NCBI GenBank assembly: GCA_027494035.1
Contig: JAOSJQ010000001.1
Location: 3,100,001-3,164,000, forward strand
DNA length: 64,000 nt
Direction: 5' to 3'
Source of the DNA: UTCFX2 sp002050125
GTDB taxonomy: Bacteria; Chloroflexota; Anaerolineae; Anaerolineales; UBA4823
Shown: piece after piece, positions 27,584-35,894 of the stretch
How the letters are laid out: each line of letters starts with the position of its first letter
How positions within the stretch are numbered: position 1 is the first letter of the stretch
Position numbers and translations under genes: made by a program
Notes under the pieces: model-generated
Seen by the model: only the letters and a program-made list of their open reading frames with translations
Told to the model about the DNA's origin: nothing
Database searches by the model: none

Positions 27584-28930
27584 TTACCCTTTCGAACCGT
27601 TGGGCGTTTGCCCATTGGGATCGAATTTAGAATTCTCAATTGCCAACGCAGCCATAAACCCAAGGGCTTCAACAATCTCCAGATGTTCTTTTTTAAAGAA
27701 ATTTGACCTCCGCTCGATGACAGACAAAACGCCCCAGGTTTTATTCAAACCGATAACTGGCACAAATGCTGCGGAGAATGATTCTCCGCCAAGATCAGCG
27801 TCCAATTCGGGAATTGAGCGCGAGTCTTGGAGCAGCACGCTGGACCCCGAAGAATAAGCCGTTTCCTGCGCATCATGAATCATCATCCCAATATGCGGAT
27901 CAGCCGCCAGGGCTTCCGGCGACAGCGCACTCGGGTTTGAACACCAGATTTGCGATCCATCTGACAGGTTGATTTCGAGCCAGACGTTTTGTACTCCCAA
28001 ACCATCTGCCAGGTGATTGGCGAGCGCAGATGCGATCGATTCAATCGAGTTTTGTCCACGGAGATCCTGGCTCAGCTTTGGAAAAATTGCCAACTCCATG
28101 TTCTTGCAGCGCAGCGCGTCTTCGGCTTGTTTGACGCGCAATTTTGAGTGGATTCGCGCCGCCAGTTCGCGCCAATCGAACGGCTTGATGACATAATCAT
28201 CTGCGCCGAGCAACAGCCCGTCTCGGATATCTTTCGAGCCAATTCGCGCCGCCGTGACGATAATCACAGGAATGTGTTTGAGATTTAGGTCCTCCCGAAA
28301 CTCCCGCAAGACCTGAAAGCCATCTTTCTTGGGCATGCTGACGTCTAACAGGACAAGATCCGGCAACTCGGCGCGGGCAATGTTGAGAGTCTCTTCACCA
28401 TCCCAGGCAGGGAAGAACTCGTATCCTTCACTGACCAGGCGGGTGCGCAGCAATTTAAGATTGTCGGGATTATCGTCTGCAACCAAGATTTTAAAAACAT
28501 GTTTGCAGTCCGGTTCGGTCAGATTCGTTGCTGGTGGGCGCAGTTCTTCAATCACACAGCGCACAATTTCTCGAATTCTTTCCGGTTGGACGGGTTTTAC
28601 CAGGTAGTCTTTGACGTTTAACTGGCGCGCTGCGACCGCTAATCCTGGCGTGTCGTAAGCGGTAATTAGAATGATGTGAGCGGGTCGTTTCGCTCCATCA
28701 AGCTTTTCGATTAATTCCAAGCCATTTATTTCTGGCATCATAAAATCAGTGATCAGGATATCAATCCCCCGCTCATCGATTTGATGGATCGCTTCCTTGG
28801 CGTTCAATGCGGTGAATACTTCGACCGGCGTCTCAAATTTCGTGAGCACCCGAGCCAGCATTGTAGCCGTGTTGGGGTGATCATCGACGATGACGATTCG
28901 GATAGGAGATTCGGTATTCGGATCGTTCAT
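27584..28930 (-). CDS. Double-receiver response regulator with GAF domain
   Basis: A 448-residue soluble protein from the ATG at 28930; the frame also opens at a TTG four codons earlier. The first receiver (about 8-125) has acceptor Asp in DILITDFMMPE and Lys in YLVKPV. The second (about 145-265) has LVLLDVSMPK and YVIKPFD. A GAF domain (about 280-435) ends the protein. No DNA-binding or enzymatic output is seen. Two receivers in one chain suggest it collects phosphate from more than one kinase, perhaps 17650-19392 and 29863-31167, and reports through the GAF domain. Confidence 0.88.
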   Translation of the reverse strand: MNDPNTESPIRIVIVDDHPNTATMLARVLTKFETPVEVFTALNAKEAIHQIDERGIDILITDFMMPEINGLELIEKLDGAKRPAHIILITAYDTPGLAVAARQLNVKDYLVKPVQPERIREIVRCVIEELRPPATNLTEPDCKHVFKILVADDNPDNLKLLRTRLVSEGYEFFPAWDGEETLNIARAELPDLVLLDVSMPKKDGFQVLREFREDLNLKHIPVIIVTAARIGSKDIRDGLLLGADDYVIKPFDWRELAARIHSKLRVKQAEDALRCKNMELAIFPKLSQDLRGQNSIESIASALANHLADGLGVQNVWLEINLSDGSQIWCSNPSALSPEALAADPHIGMMIHDAQETAYSSGSSVLLQDSRSIPELDADLGGESFSAAFVPVIGLNKTWGVLSVIERRSNFFKKEHLEIVEALGFMAALAIENSKFDPNGQTPNGSKG

Positions 28931-29049
28931 ACATTCACTCAAATTGAACTCGAGCAGCCCATCTATCCTGAATAGATTATCCTCTCAATCTCATCAAGAT
29001 GGGGTTGGTATTCAATTGTCTTTGTTGGGGAGTGTTTGCGGCTCGGGAC

Positions 29050-29853
29050 TTAATCCAGCAACAAGCGATACCCTATCCCGCGCGCGGTGAACAGATTTTC
29101 AGCCAAGCCACCCTCACTTTTTGAGGCATTGCGGATCATGTGGATGTGCCATTTTGCGAGCTCGCGGGCTTCAGCCAGACTAACCTGATAAGACTGGGAT
29201 TCTTGCACCAATGTTCGATAATCGACAACCTCGGGAGAATAGCGGGCAAGCACATACAAGTATTGAAAAGTTGCTGGCGGCAAATTTAACACTTCTTCGC
29301 CATAAGTAGCTTTTTGAGCTTTCAAGTCGAGGATCAACCGACCTTTTTTGAGGAAGCGGTCTGTGGAATCATGGATATGGGATACCTGCGGCTGGCTGCT
29401 GATTGGGTTCGCCTCCAGTTCAGTCAGCTCCCTTTGCAGATGAGCGATTTGTTCGCGCAGGCTATCTTTTCTTCTTTCAACGCGTTGCTCTTCAATAATT
29501 ACCCGAACCCTGGCAACCAAAATCTCCGGGTTGAGCGGTTTCTGTAAATAATCCGTCGCCCCCAACCGCATGGATTCGATGGCTGAAGCCAAAGAACCAT
29601 ACCCGGTCAACATGATGACCGAAAGCCGCGGGTATTTATGCTTAAGCTGGCGCAATACCTCCACCCCATCGATATCCGGCAAGTGAATGTCCAAAAGAAC
29701 CAGGTCGAGGTTGTCATAATTCTCGAAAGTAATAGCCTGTTGACCATTCGAGACTTCATAGGTTGAATAACCCGCGTTCCTCAAGATGCGCACTAACGAT
29801 GTGCGAAGAACTTCCTCATCATCGATAATCAGCACATTTCCTGGCATTTTCAT
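29050..29853 (-). CDS. Response regulator with winged-helix DNA-binding domain
   Basis: A 267-residue protein. The receiver domain (about 5-120) has acceptor Asp in LVLLDIHLPDIDG and Lys in YLQKPL. A coiled linker (about 120-160, Arg/Glu-rich) follows. The C-terminal OmpR/PhoB-like winged helix (about 170-267) has a recognition region around ARELAKWHIHMIRNA and ends TARGIGYRLLLD, as in that family. It starts 9 nt after the GAF kinase at 29863-31167, its probable partner. It is the only transcription-factor output in the whole signalling cluster. Confidence 0.9.
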   Translation of the reverse strand: MKMPGNVLIIDDEEVLRTSLVRILRNAGYSTYEVSNGQQAITFENYDNLDLVLLDIHLPDIDGVEVLRQLKHKYPRLSVIMLTGYGSLASAIESMRLGATDYLQKPLNPEILVARVRVIIEEQRVERRKDSLREQIAHLQRELTELEANPISSQPQVSHIHDSTDRFLKKGRLILDLKAQKATYGEEVLNLPPATFQYLYVLARYSPEVVDYRTLVQESQSYQVSLAEARELAKWHIHMIRNASKSEGGLAENLFTARGIGYRLLLD

Positions 29854-29862
29854 CCTTCGCTA

Positions 29863-31167
29863 TCAGATCGGTTCTTTGGTTTCGCTGCGCGATATCGAAT
29901 GGCGCGACATCTCGGTCGGCATAATAATTCGGAAGGTTGTTCCAAGTTTGGGGCGGCTTTCAACTTCAATCCTGCCATGGTGTCGCTGCACAATATCATA
30001 AGAGATTGCCAGACCCAGCCCCGTGCCGCTTTCTTTTGTGGTGACAAAGGGATCGAAGATGTATGGGAGGATGTTTGGATTAATAGCTGTGCCTTCATCG
30101 ATAATTTCAAGCTGAGCTTCTTTTTCCTTAGCCCTGTGACTGGTGATGACCGTCAACAGACCCCCATTGGGCATCGCTTCGACTGCATTCAAACACACAT
30201 TTAGAATTACCTGCCGGCACTGGTCGCGTATCATGGGCACCAGCGGTAATGCGAGGTCCGGGAAGAATTCAAATTGAATTTTGTTGCGCCGCAAATGGGT
30301 ATTTAATAGCGCCTGGACCTCGAGCACCAGCTTGTTGAGCGATTCGGATTGGATCTCTTCCGCGTTGATCGGTCGATATATTTCGCGCAGACGGGAAATC
30401 AAACTCGCCATTCGTTCCGTTTCAGCTAAGACGGTTTCCAAATCCTTCTTGGTTTGTTGCGAGAGCGCTTCATCCATTTGTACGAGGTAGAGCGCATTTT
30501 GGATCGCCTGAAGCGGATTGTTCAGCTCGTGGGCTACCGAAGCGACGATGCGACCCAGCGCAGCCAGTTTCTCGGCTTGCACCAACTGAGCGCGGATGGA
30601 TTTTTCATGTTCGAGGGAGGCTTGCAGATCAGCATAAAGGCGGGCTTTTTCAATTGCCAGCGCCGCCTGGATGCCCAATACGGTCAACAACCTTTCGTCG
30701 TCTGCGGTAAAAACGCCCGGGTTTGGGCTGTGCACGCTTATGGTGCCTAGGTTCTTTTTCTCGATTTGAATGGGCGCTACTAAAAGCGAACGAACAAGCG
30801 ATGCCCCATCTCTTACCGGAACAAATCTGGAGTCCTGTAAAACGTCTGAAACCAATATCGGTCTGCCAGAGGACAAGACCAACCCAGCGATCCCCCTTCC
30901 GGGTTTGAGGTGCAAACTGCTGCCAGAATCTGAAGCGCCAGAGCCGGAAACCGCCATCGGTTCCAACCGCGTGCCCGTGGGATCGAGCAGGTGCAGCGTG
31001 GTTCGATTGGCGTTAAGGATCAGGGATGCCGCCGCCTGGGCAATCTGCCCCAGGGTGGTTGGCAAATCAATCGTTCCAGCCAACATCTGGCTGATTCTAA
31101 ATAAAGCCTGGCTTTCGCGGAGTTGTTTTTCGAGTTGTTCAGAAGTCAGAGGGATTTTGCTGTCCAA
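29863..31167 (-). CDS. Soluble GAF-domain sensor histidine kinase
   Basis: A 434-residue protein with an N-terminal helix, a GAF domain (about 20-170), a HisKA helix with acceptor His in SVAHELNNPLQAI (about 213), and a HATPase domain (about 300-420) with GTGLGLAIS. The NNPLQAIQNAL form of the H-box belongs to the group of kinases related to NtrB-type enzymes. No membrane segments are seen. It is the first gene of the co-directional signalling cluster after the small membrane protein at 31181-31390. Confidence 0.9.
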   Translation of the reverse strand: MDSKIPLTSEQLEKQLRESQALFRISQMLAGTIDLPTTLGQIAQAAASLILNANRTTLHLLDPTGTRLEPMAVSGSGASDSGSSLHLKPGRGIAGLVLSSGRPILVSDVLQDSRFVPVRDGASLVRSLLVAPIQIEKKNLGTISVHSPNPGVFTADDERLLTVLGIQAALAIEKARLYADLQASLEHEKSIRAQLVQAEKLAALGRIVASVAHELNNPLQAIQNALYLVQMDEALSQQTKKDLETVLAETERMASLISRLREIYRPINAEEIQSESLNKLVLEVQALLNTHLRRNKIQFEFFPDLALPLVPMIRDQCRQVILNVCLNAVEAMPNGGLLTVITSHRAKEKEAQLEIIDEGTAINPNILPYIFDPFVTTKESGTGLGLAISYDIVQRHHGRIEVESRPKLGTTFRIIMPTEMSRHSISRSETKEPI

Positions 31168-31180
31168 CCCTGCACCTCAA

Positions 31181-31390
31181 CTATAAAGCCCAAGCCAATA
31201 AAACGCCAACCAAAGCCAGGATTATGCCTAAGTGCAAGAATAAATTCGCGCTAACAACCCAACCCAGTCCGGGGAAAAATTGCAGGACGCCATTGACCAG
31301 GATCAAGACAATGCCGATGATGACTGGCAAGCCTTTTCTTGCCGCGAAAAAATTGGATAATCTGTCAAGCGATTGGTTAAATTTTCGCAT
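31181..31390 (-). CDS. Small two-helix membrane protein
   Basis: A 69-residue protein: a basic N-terminus (KFNQSLDRL, FAARKG) then two hydrophobic segments (about 21-41 and 46-67) joined by a short Gly/Trp loop. It lies 13 nt upstream of the kinase gene and 42 nt after hflX. It has a normal start and resembles short DUF-type membrane proteins common in this phylum. Function unknown. Confidence 0.6.
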   Translation of the reverse strand: MRKFNQSLDRLSNFFAARKGLPVIIGIVLILVNGVLQFFPGLGWVVSANLFLHLGIILALVGVLLAWAL

Positions 31391-31432
31391 GTTTCATCCC
31401 TCAAGTTTCTGGTTGCTGTTCCTGGGAAAATT

Positions 31433-32791
31433 TTATTGTAGTATTGGTCCTCCTCGCTCGTCTTCGGTTGAAGGATTCAAGACGAAGGGTCTGAAGCGGG
31501 ACTTGAGCCGAACAGGGATATTGCCCTGAATTTTAACTCCGCCGCGCACGTGTTCTACTTTTTCAACCTGACCCAATTCATGGAACATTGAGATCAATGC
31601 GCCTTGCTGATAGGGAAGTTTGACCTCAAGATGCTCGTATGTTGAAAACAGCCGTTTGGATACCGCACTTAACAGTTCCGATATACCACTTCCCGTTAAG
31701 GCGGAAATTGGAACGGCGTTCGGAAATTGCGCCAAGGCGCCCTCGACCTGGTCGGGGTGTTCGAGTTGGTCGATTTTATTCAACACAGTCAAGACCGGTA
31801 TATGGCTGGCGTCTATCTCGTCCAGGGTTTCGTAAACCGCCTCGGCTTGCGCCAGGGCGCTCGGATGTGTCAGATCGACCACATGGAGCAGCAAATCCGC
31901 TTCGGAAATCTCCTCCAATGTCGCCCGGAAGGCGGCGACCAGTTCGGTTGGAAGTTTCTGGATAAAGCCTACTGTGTCGGTAATCAGCACGAGATGACCG
32001 CCAGGCAGCTCCACCCGGCGCGTAGTCGGGTCAAGCGTGGCGAATAGTTTGTCGGCGACAAAGACATCGGCGCCCGCCAGCCGATTGAGCAACGTGGATT
32101 TTCCGGCGTTGGTATAGCCTACCAGGGTCACTAATGGCAGCCGGGAACGATTGCGCCGGGTGCGATACTGCCGCCGGTGTGTGCGCACTTTCTCCAGTTC
32201 TACTTTCAAGTGATCAATGCGCCGGCGAATGTCTCTTCGGTCAACTTCGAGTTGGGTCTCGCCAGGTCCGCGCAGTCCAACGCCGCCCACACTGCCAGTG
32301 CGCCCGCCGCCTCCCCCAGCCTGGCGCGCTAAATGTGTCCAGGCACGAGTAAGCCGCGGGAGACGGTATTCATACTGCGCCAGCTCGACTTGCAGCGCGC
32401 CCTCGCGGGTGTGAGCGTGCTGCGCAAAAATATCCAAGATCAATGCGGTGCGGTCGATCACTCGAACGTCATCGCCAAGGATGCGTTCCAGTTCGCGCAG
32501 ATGCCGCGGGGAAAGCTCTTCGTCGAAAAGCACAACTTCAGCCTGCAGTTCCTGCGCCAGCGCGCGGACCTCTTCGACCTTCCCTGACCCAATGAACGTC
32601 TGAGAGTTGGGATGGTTTAGTTTTTGGGTTGCCTCGCCGACGACCTCAAGGCCGGCAGTCTCCGCCAGAAGCGCTAATTCTTGCAGCGAAGCATCTAAGG
32701 ACAGAAGTTCGTGTTTGCCTATGAATTCCACGCCAACGAGGAAAGCGCGTTCTTTGGGCGGTGAGGTGGGTTCTGGCTTTATCCTGGTCAT
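31433..32791 (-). CDS. hflX: Ribosome-associated GTPase HflX
   Basis: A 452-residue protein with the HflX N-terminal domain (about 15-200, including SGKVEEV, DEELSPRHLRELE, the Gly-rich GGGGGRTGSVGG and RGPGETQLE) and a C-terminal G domain: G1 GYTNAGKSTL, G3 DTVGFI, G4 NKID. The family binds 50S subunits and splits stalled or hibernating ribosomes after stress. Its start overlaps the stop of the upstream kinase gene by 4 nt, so the two are translationally coupled. Confidence 0.95.
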   Translation of the reverse strand: MTRIKPEPTSPPKERAFLVGVEFIGKHELLSLDASLQELALLAETAGLEVVGEATQKLNHPNSQTFIGSGKVEEVRALAQELQAEVVLFDEELSPRHLRELERILGDDVRVIDRTALILDIFAQHAHTREGALQVELAQYEYRLPRLTRAWTHLARQAGGGGGRTGSVGGVGLRGPGETQLEVDRRDIRRRIDHLKVELEKVRTHRRQYRTRRNRSRLPLVTLVGYTNAGKSTLLNRLAGADVFVADKLFATLDPTTRRVELPGGHLVLITDTVGFIQKLPTELVAAFRATLEEISEADLLLHVVDLTHPSALAQAEAVYETLDEIDASHIPVLTVLNKIDQLEHPDQVEGALAQFPNAVPISALTGSGISELLSAVSKRLFSTYEHLEVKLPYQQGALISMFHELGQVEKVEHVRGGVKIQGNIPVRLKSRFRPFVLNPSTEDERGGPILQ

Positions 32792-34044
32792 AATGGCTCA
32801 ATGTTCCCTGCTAGTGGATCCGTATCCTGGTCTTCGGATGGCACAAACAGTTTTGCCAGCTTTGGATCGTGCGGGGTTGTTCGAATGGGGAGAAGCACAT
32901 GAAAAGTCGAGCCAGGGTATTCGGTTTCGTTATATCCGGGCGACTCAATCCATACGGAACCCCCATGCGCTTCGATTATGCCGCGCGTGATCGATAAACC
33001 TAAGCCGGGACCGCCGCCTTTGAATTTCGTCTTGCCGCTGGAATGGAGCGAGGTGTTTCCTACCCGCCCGAATTTTTCGAAAATCACAGAATGATCTTTC
33101 GGATCGATCCCAATTCCGGTATCGCTGATGGTGATTTCGATAAATCCCGAGAGTTTTCTGCCATCCACCGTAATTTTCCCGCCATCGGGTGTGAATTTAA
33201 TGGCATTGGTGAATAAATTTCGAAACGCCTGGTAGAGCCGCTCATTATCGGCAAAGATCATCTCCTCACAGCCCGAGAAATCGCGGATATCTAATTGCAT
33301 TCCGCGCTCATTAATCACCCCCTCGAATTCGTCTTTGAGGACCAAAAAGAGGCGGTTAAACCACATCGGCTGAAGGTTGAGCGATAACAAATTATTGTCG
33401 ATCATGGAAACATCAATCATATCGTCAATGATTTGACGCAACCGGTTGGCGCCATTTTCTATCCCGTTCAACAAAACTTCTGGCTGAACCTGTTCGCGTC
33501 CTTGCAGAATCACCTCGCGCACCATGGAGGAATATCCCTCGATCAATGTCAGAGGGGTTTTCAATTCGTGGGCGGCGATAGCAATAAAATCCGATTTGCT
33601 TTTATCGAGGCGCTGCAAATTCTTGTTGGCAAACTCAAGCTGCTGCGAAATGTGTTCGATGTTCTTTTCGATTTCCAGTTGCGCTGCAAATTCAAAACAA
33701 TGCAGGAATATCGGCAGGAGGTCATCGATGAGAGTGAACGCATCGGGTTCTGGCAGGTTATCACGCGCAATTGCGAAGGTTAACTGGTGTATCTGGTTCA
33801 GGATTGCCGGTAGGCTTGTTTTGCGAGCTTCCAAATCCGTTTGGGTTCGAGCTAATACCCAGTCGCGCAACAAACCCTCCATCAATGTTGGATCATGGGA
33901 GTTCACCGATTGCAATAGTCGCGCGAAGAATTGTTCGAGCAGCTCTTCGAAATCCGGACGAAGGTCCTCGCTCTGCGCGAGGGTTTGGGCAATTTGGCTG
34001 ATCCAGAGGTGGTGAATTTTGTCGAGCGAGTCTTTGCTGGTCAT
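32788..34044 (-). CDS. Soluble histidine kinase with RsbRD-like helical N-terminus
   Basis: A 418-residue protein. Residues 1-135 are all-helical and resemble the RsbRD/globin-like N-terminal domains of stress regulators, but this is a weak match by eye. A coiled linker leads to HisKA with acceptor His in AAHELKTPLTLIEGY (about 160), then a HATPase domain (about 265-390) with DTGIGID and GGPGLGLSI. No membrane helix is seen. It lies between trmFO and hflX and overlaps hflX by 4 nt, so it may couple a stress signal to translation factors; no receiver lies beside it. Confidence 0.87.
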   Translation of the reverse strand: MTSKDSLDKIHHLWISQIAQTLAQSEDLRPDFEELLEQFFARLLQSVNSHDPTLMEGLLRDWVLARTQTDLEARKTSLPAILNQIHQLTFAIARDNLPEPDAFTLIDDLLPIFLHCFEFAAQLEIEKNIEHISQQLEFANKNLQRLDKSKSDFIAIAAHELKTPLTLIEGYSSMVREVILQGREQVQPEVLLNGIENGANRLRQIIDDMIDVSMIDNNLLSLNLQPMWFNRLFLVLKDEFEGVINERGMQLDIRDFSGCEEMIFADNERLYQAFRNLFTNAIKFTPDGGKITVDGRKLSGFIEITISDTGIGIDPKDHSVIFEKFGRVGNTSLHSSGKTKFKGGGPGLGLSITRGIIEAHGGSVWIESPGYNETEYPGSTFHVLLPIRTTPHDPKLAKLFVPSEDQDTDPLAGNIEPL

Positions 34045-34078
34045 TGTGTTTGGTTTTCAGGTATGTTGATGGCTATAC

Positions 34079-35452
34079 TTAGTTTTTATGTTGATTTTCA
34101 ATTATAAAAAAGATCCGGGACGCTAAGTCTTCGATATCGTTCAACGCGCGTCGTGAATATGCCGCGGCACGCTCGCGTTTTCCACGTGGAATTGGTTCGG
34201 GCAAAGGCGGCAATATTCCGAAATTTGCCTTCATGGGCTGGAAGTCTTGCGCGCTGGCATGAGTAATGTAATGGCACAACGCCCCTAACATGGTTGTGGG
34301 CGGCAAAACAATCAGTTCTTCTCCGTGGAGGAAACGCGCTGCGTTCAAACCGGCGAGTAATCCAGTTGCGATATTTCCGACATAGCCCTCGACGCCGGTG
34401 ATTTGACCGGCAAAGAACAGTCCAAGCCGGTTTTCCGTCTGCAAATTAGGGCGCAATATGGTTGGCGAGAAAATGAATGTATTGCGGTGCATTTGACCGT
34501 AACGGCTAAATTCAGCCTGCTGGAGACCGGGGATCAGGCGAAAAACCCGCCTTTGCTCCGCAAACTTAAGATTAGTTTGAAACCCAACCATGTTGTAAAG
34601 CGTACCAGCGAGATTGTCCTGGCGCAACTGCACCACCGCATAGGGTCTTCTCCCATTTCTCGGATCGATTAATCCGACTGGACGCAGCGGTCCAAAAGCC
34701 AGGGAATCCTGCCCACGGCTGAGCAAGATCTCAATCGGGAGGCAGCCTTCAAAGTAACGCTCGACTCCAGCCCGCACGCCCGTTTCGATCATTTTCTCAA
34801 AGTCGTGCAATTCAATCTGTTCAGCGTTTGCCAGTGCCTGAATAAATTCAGCGTATTCCTGCTCGGTCATGGGGCAGTTGATGTAATCGCCTGCGTCTAA
34901 ATCGCCGCGATCGTAACGCGAGCCGCGGTAAGCAATTGTCATGTCAATCGATTCATAGCTGACGATTGGCGCGATTGCGTCGAAAAAAAAGAGCTGCTGT
35001 TCTCCGGTCCATTCCCCAATTGACGCTGCGAGCGCGGCAGAGGTCAATGGCCCAGAGGCGATCACAGAAACCCCATCCGGTATTTGATGCAGTTCTTTGC
35101 GAACCAGCGTGATATTCGGATGAGAAGTAATTGTCTCGGTCACGGTTTTTGAAAAAAGCTGGCGATCAACCGCCAGGGCTCCACCGGCTGGAACGGCGCA
35201 CTCCTGGGCTATTTTTAGCAGCAACGACCCTAAGCGCAATGTTTCCGTTTGCAGCAGACCGGTAGCGCGATCGGGCAGCTTGGATCCCAGCGAATTCGAA
35301 CAAACCAGTTCCGCCAACCCCGCGGTTTGATGGGCGCCCGTCTGCACGCCAGGCCGCATCTCATAAAGCTGGACGCGCACCCCCCTTTCAGCCGCCTGCC
35401 AGGCTGCCTCACATCCTGCAAGGCCTCCACCGACTACGATTAATTCAGACAT
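34079..35452 (-). CDS. trmFO: Methylenetetrahydrofolate-tRNA-(uracil-5-)-methyltransferase TrmFO
   Basis: A 457-residue flavoprotein. The FAD-binding motif VGGGLAGCEAAW is at residues 6-17. Family features include LCSN-type and LQTETLR-like segments (VCSNSLGSKL, TETLRLGSLL), GQITGVEGYVGN near the C-terminus, and GALCHYITHA. It methylates U54 in the T-loop of tRNA using methylene-tetrahydrofolate. It is the first gene of the minus-strand run that continues to the kinase and hflX, and is divergent from tatA. Confidence 0.95.
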   Translation of the reverse strand: MSELIVVGGGLAGCEAAWQAAERGVRVQLYEMRPGVQTGAHQTAGLAELVCSNSLGSKLPDRATGLLQTETLRLGSLLLKIAQECAVPAGGALAVDRQLFSKTVTETITSHPNITLVRKELHQIPDGVSVIASGPLTSAALAASIGEWTGEQQLFFFDAIAPIVSYESIDMTIAYRGSRYDRGDLDAGDYINCPMTEQEYAEFIQALANAEQIELHDFEKMIETGVRAGVERYFEGCLPIEILLSRGQDSLAFGPLRPVGLIDPRNGRRPYAVVQLRQDNLAGTLYNMVGFQTNLKFAEQRRVFRLIPGLQQAEFSRYGQMHRNTFIFSPTILRPNLQTENRLGLFFAGQITGVEGYVGNIATGLLAGLNAARFLHGEELIVLPPTTMLGALCHYITHASAQDFQPMKANFGILPPLPEPIPRGKRERAAAYSRRALNDIEDLASRIFFIIENQHKN

Positions 35453-35577
35453 CTCTCATGTAATTGTACCAAGAAAGAGTAGTATAATTTAATTTTGAAA
35501 TTGAAAGGGCAGCATACATACAGAATAGTTTGTCTGTCTGGAATAAAAATTCAGAAAAACCTGTATCGGAGAATAAA

Positions 35578-35769
35578 ATGAACCTTGGTCCAACTGAGTT
35601 GATCATTATTCTAGTGATCGTATTGATCCTTTTCGGCGTCGGTCGAATCAGCAAGATTGCCGGCGAAATGGGCAGCGGTATTCGGGCATTCAAAGATGGC
35701 ATCCAAGGCCCCGACAAAGGAAAAGATGCCCAGGACAAACCGGAAACTGAAGACCAAGAGAAATCTTGA
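35578..35769 (+). CDS. tatA: Twin-arginine translocase subunit TatA
   Basis: A 63-residue protein from the ATG at 35578, which has GGAG 6 nt upstream; the frame opens earlier at 35530 but the family start is MNLGPTEL. It has the short N-terminal helix (ELIIILVIVLILFG), then the hinge and amphipathic helix (VGRISKIAGEMGSGIRAFKDG), and a charged tail. TatA forms the pore for folded-protein export. No tatC lies in the window. A hairpin at 35796-35819 ends the unit. Confidence 0.9.
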   Translation: MNLGPTELIIILVIVLILFGVGRISKIAGEMGSGIRAFKDGIQGPDKGKDAQDKPETEDQEKS

Positions 35770-35795
35770 ATAATTTGATATCCTATAATTACTGG

Positions 35796-35819
35796 ACCGC
35801 CTCCGATTATGGGGGTGGT
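35796..35819 (+). terminator. Hairpin terminator after tatA
   Basis: A 9-bp stem with G-T pairs (ACCGCCTCC with GGGGGTGGT) and a 6-nt loop, followed by TCTTTG. Confidence 0.55.
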
Positions 35820-35894
35820 TCTTTGTAAACGAGTTTCATCCTTCCCAGCAGAGAATTACGCCTGGTTTACACCCCCAGTGAGGCCTAAATCCCA

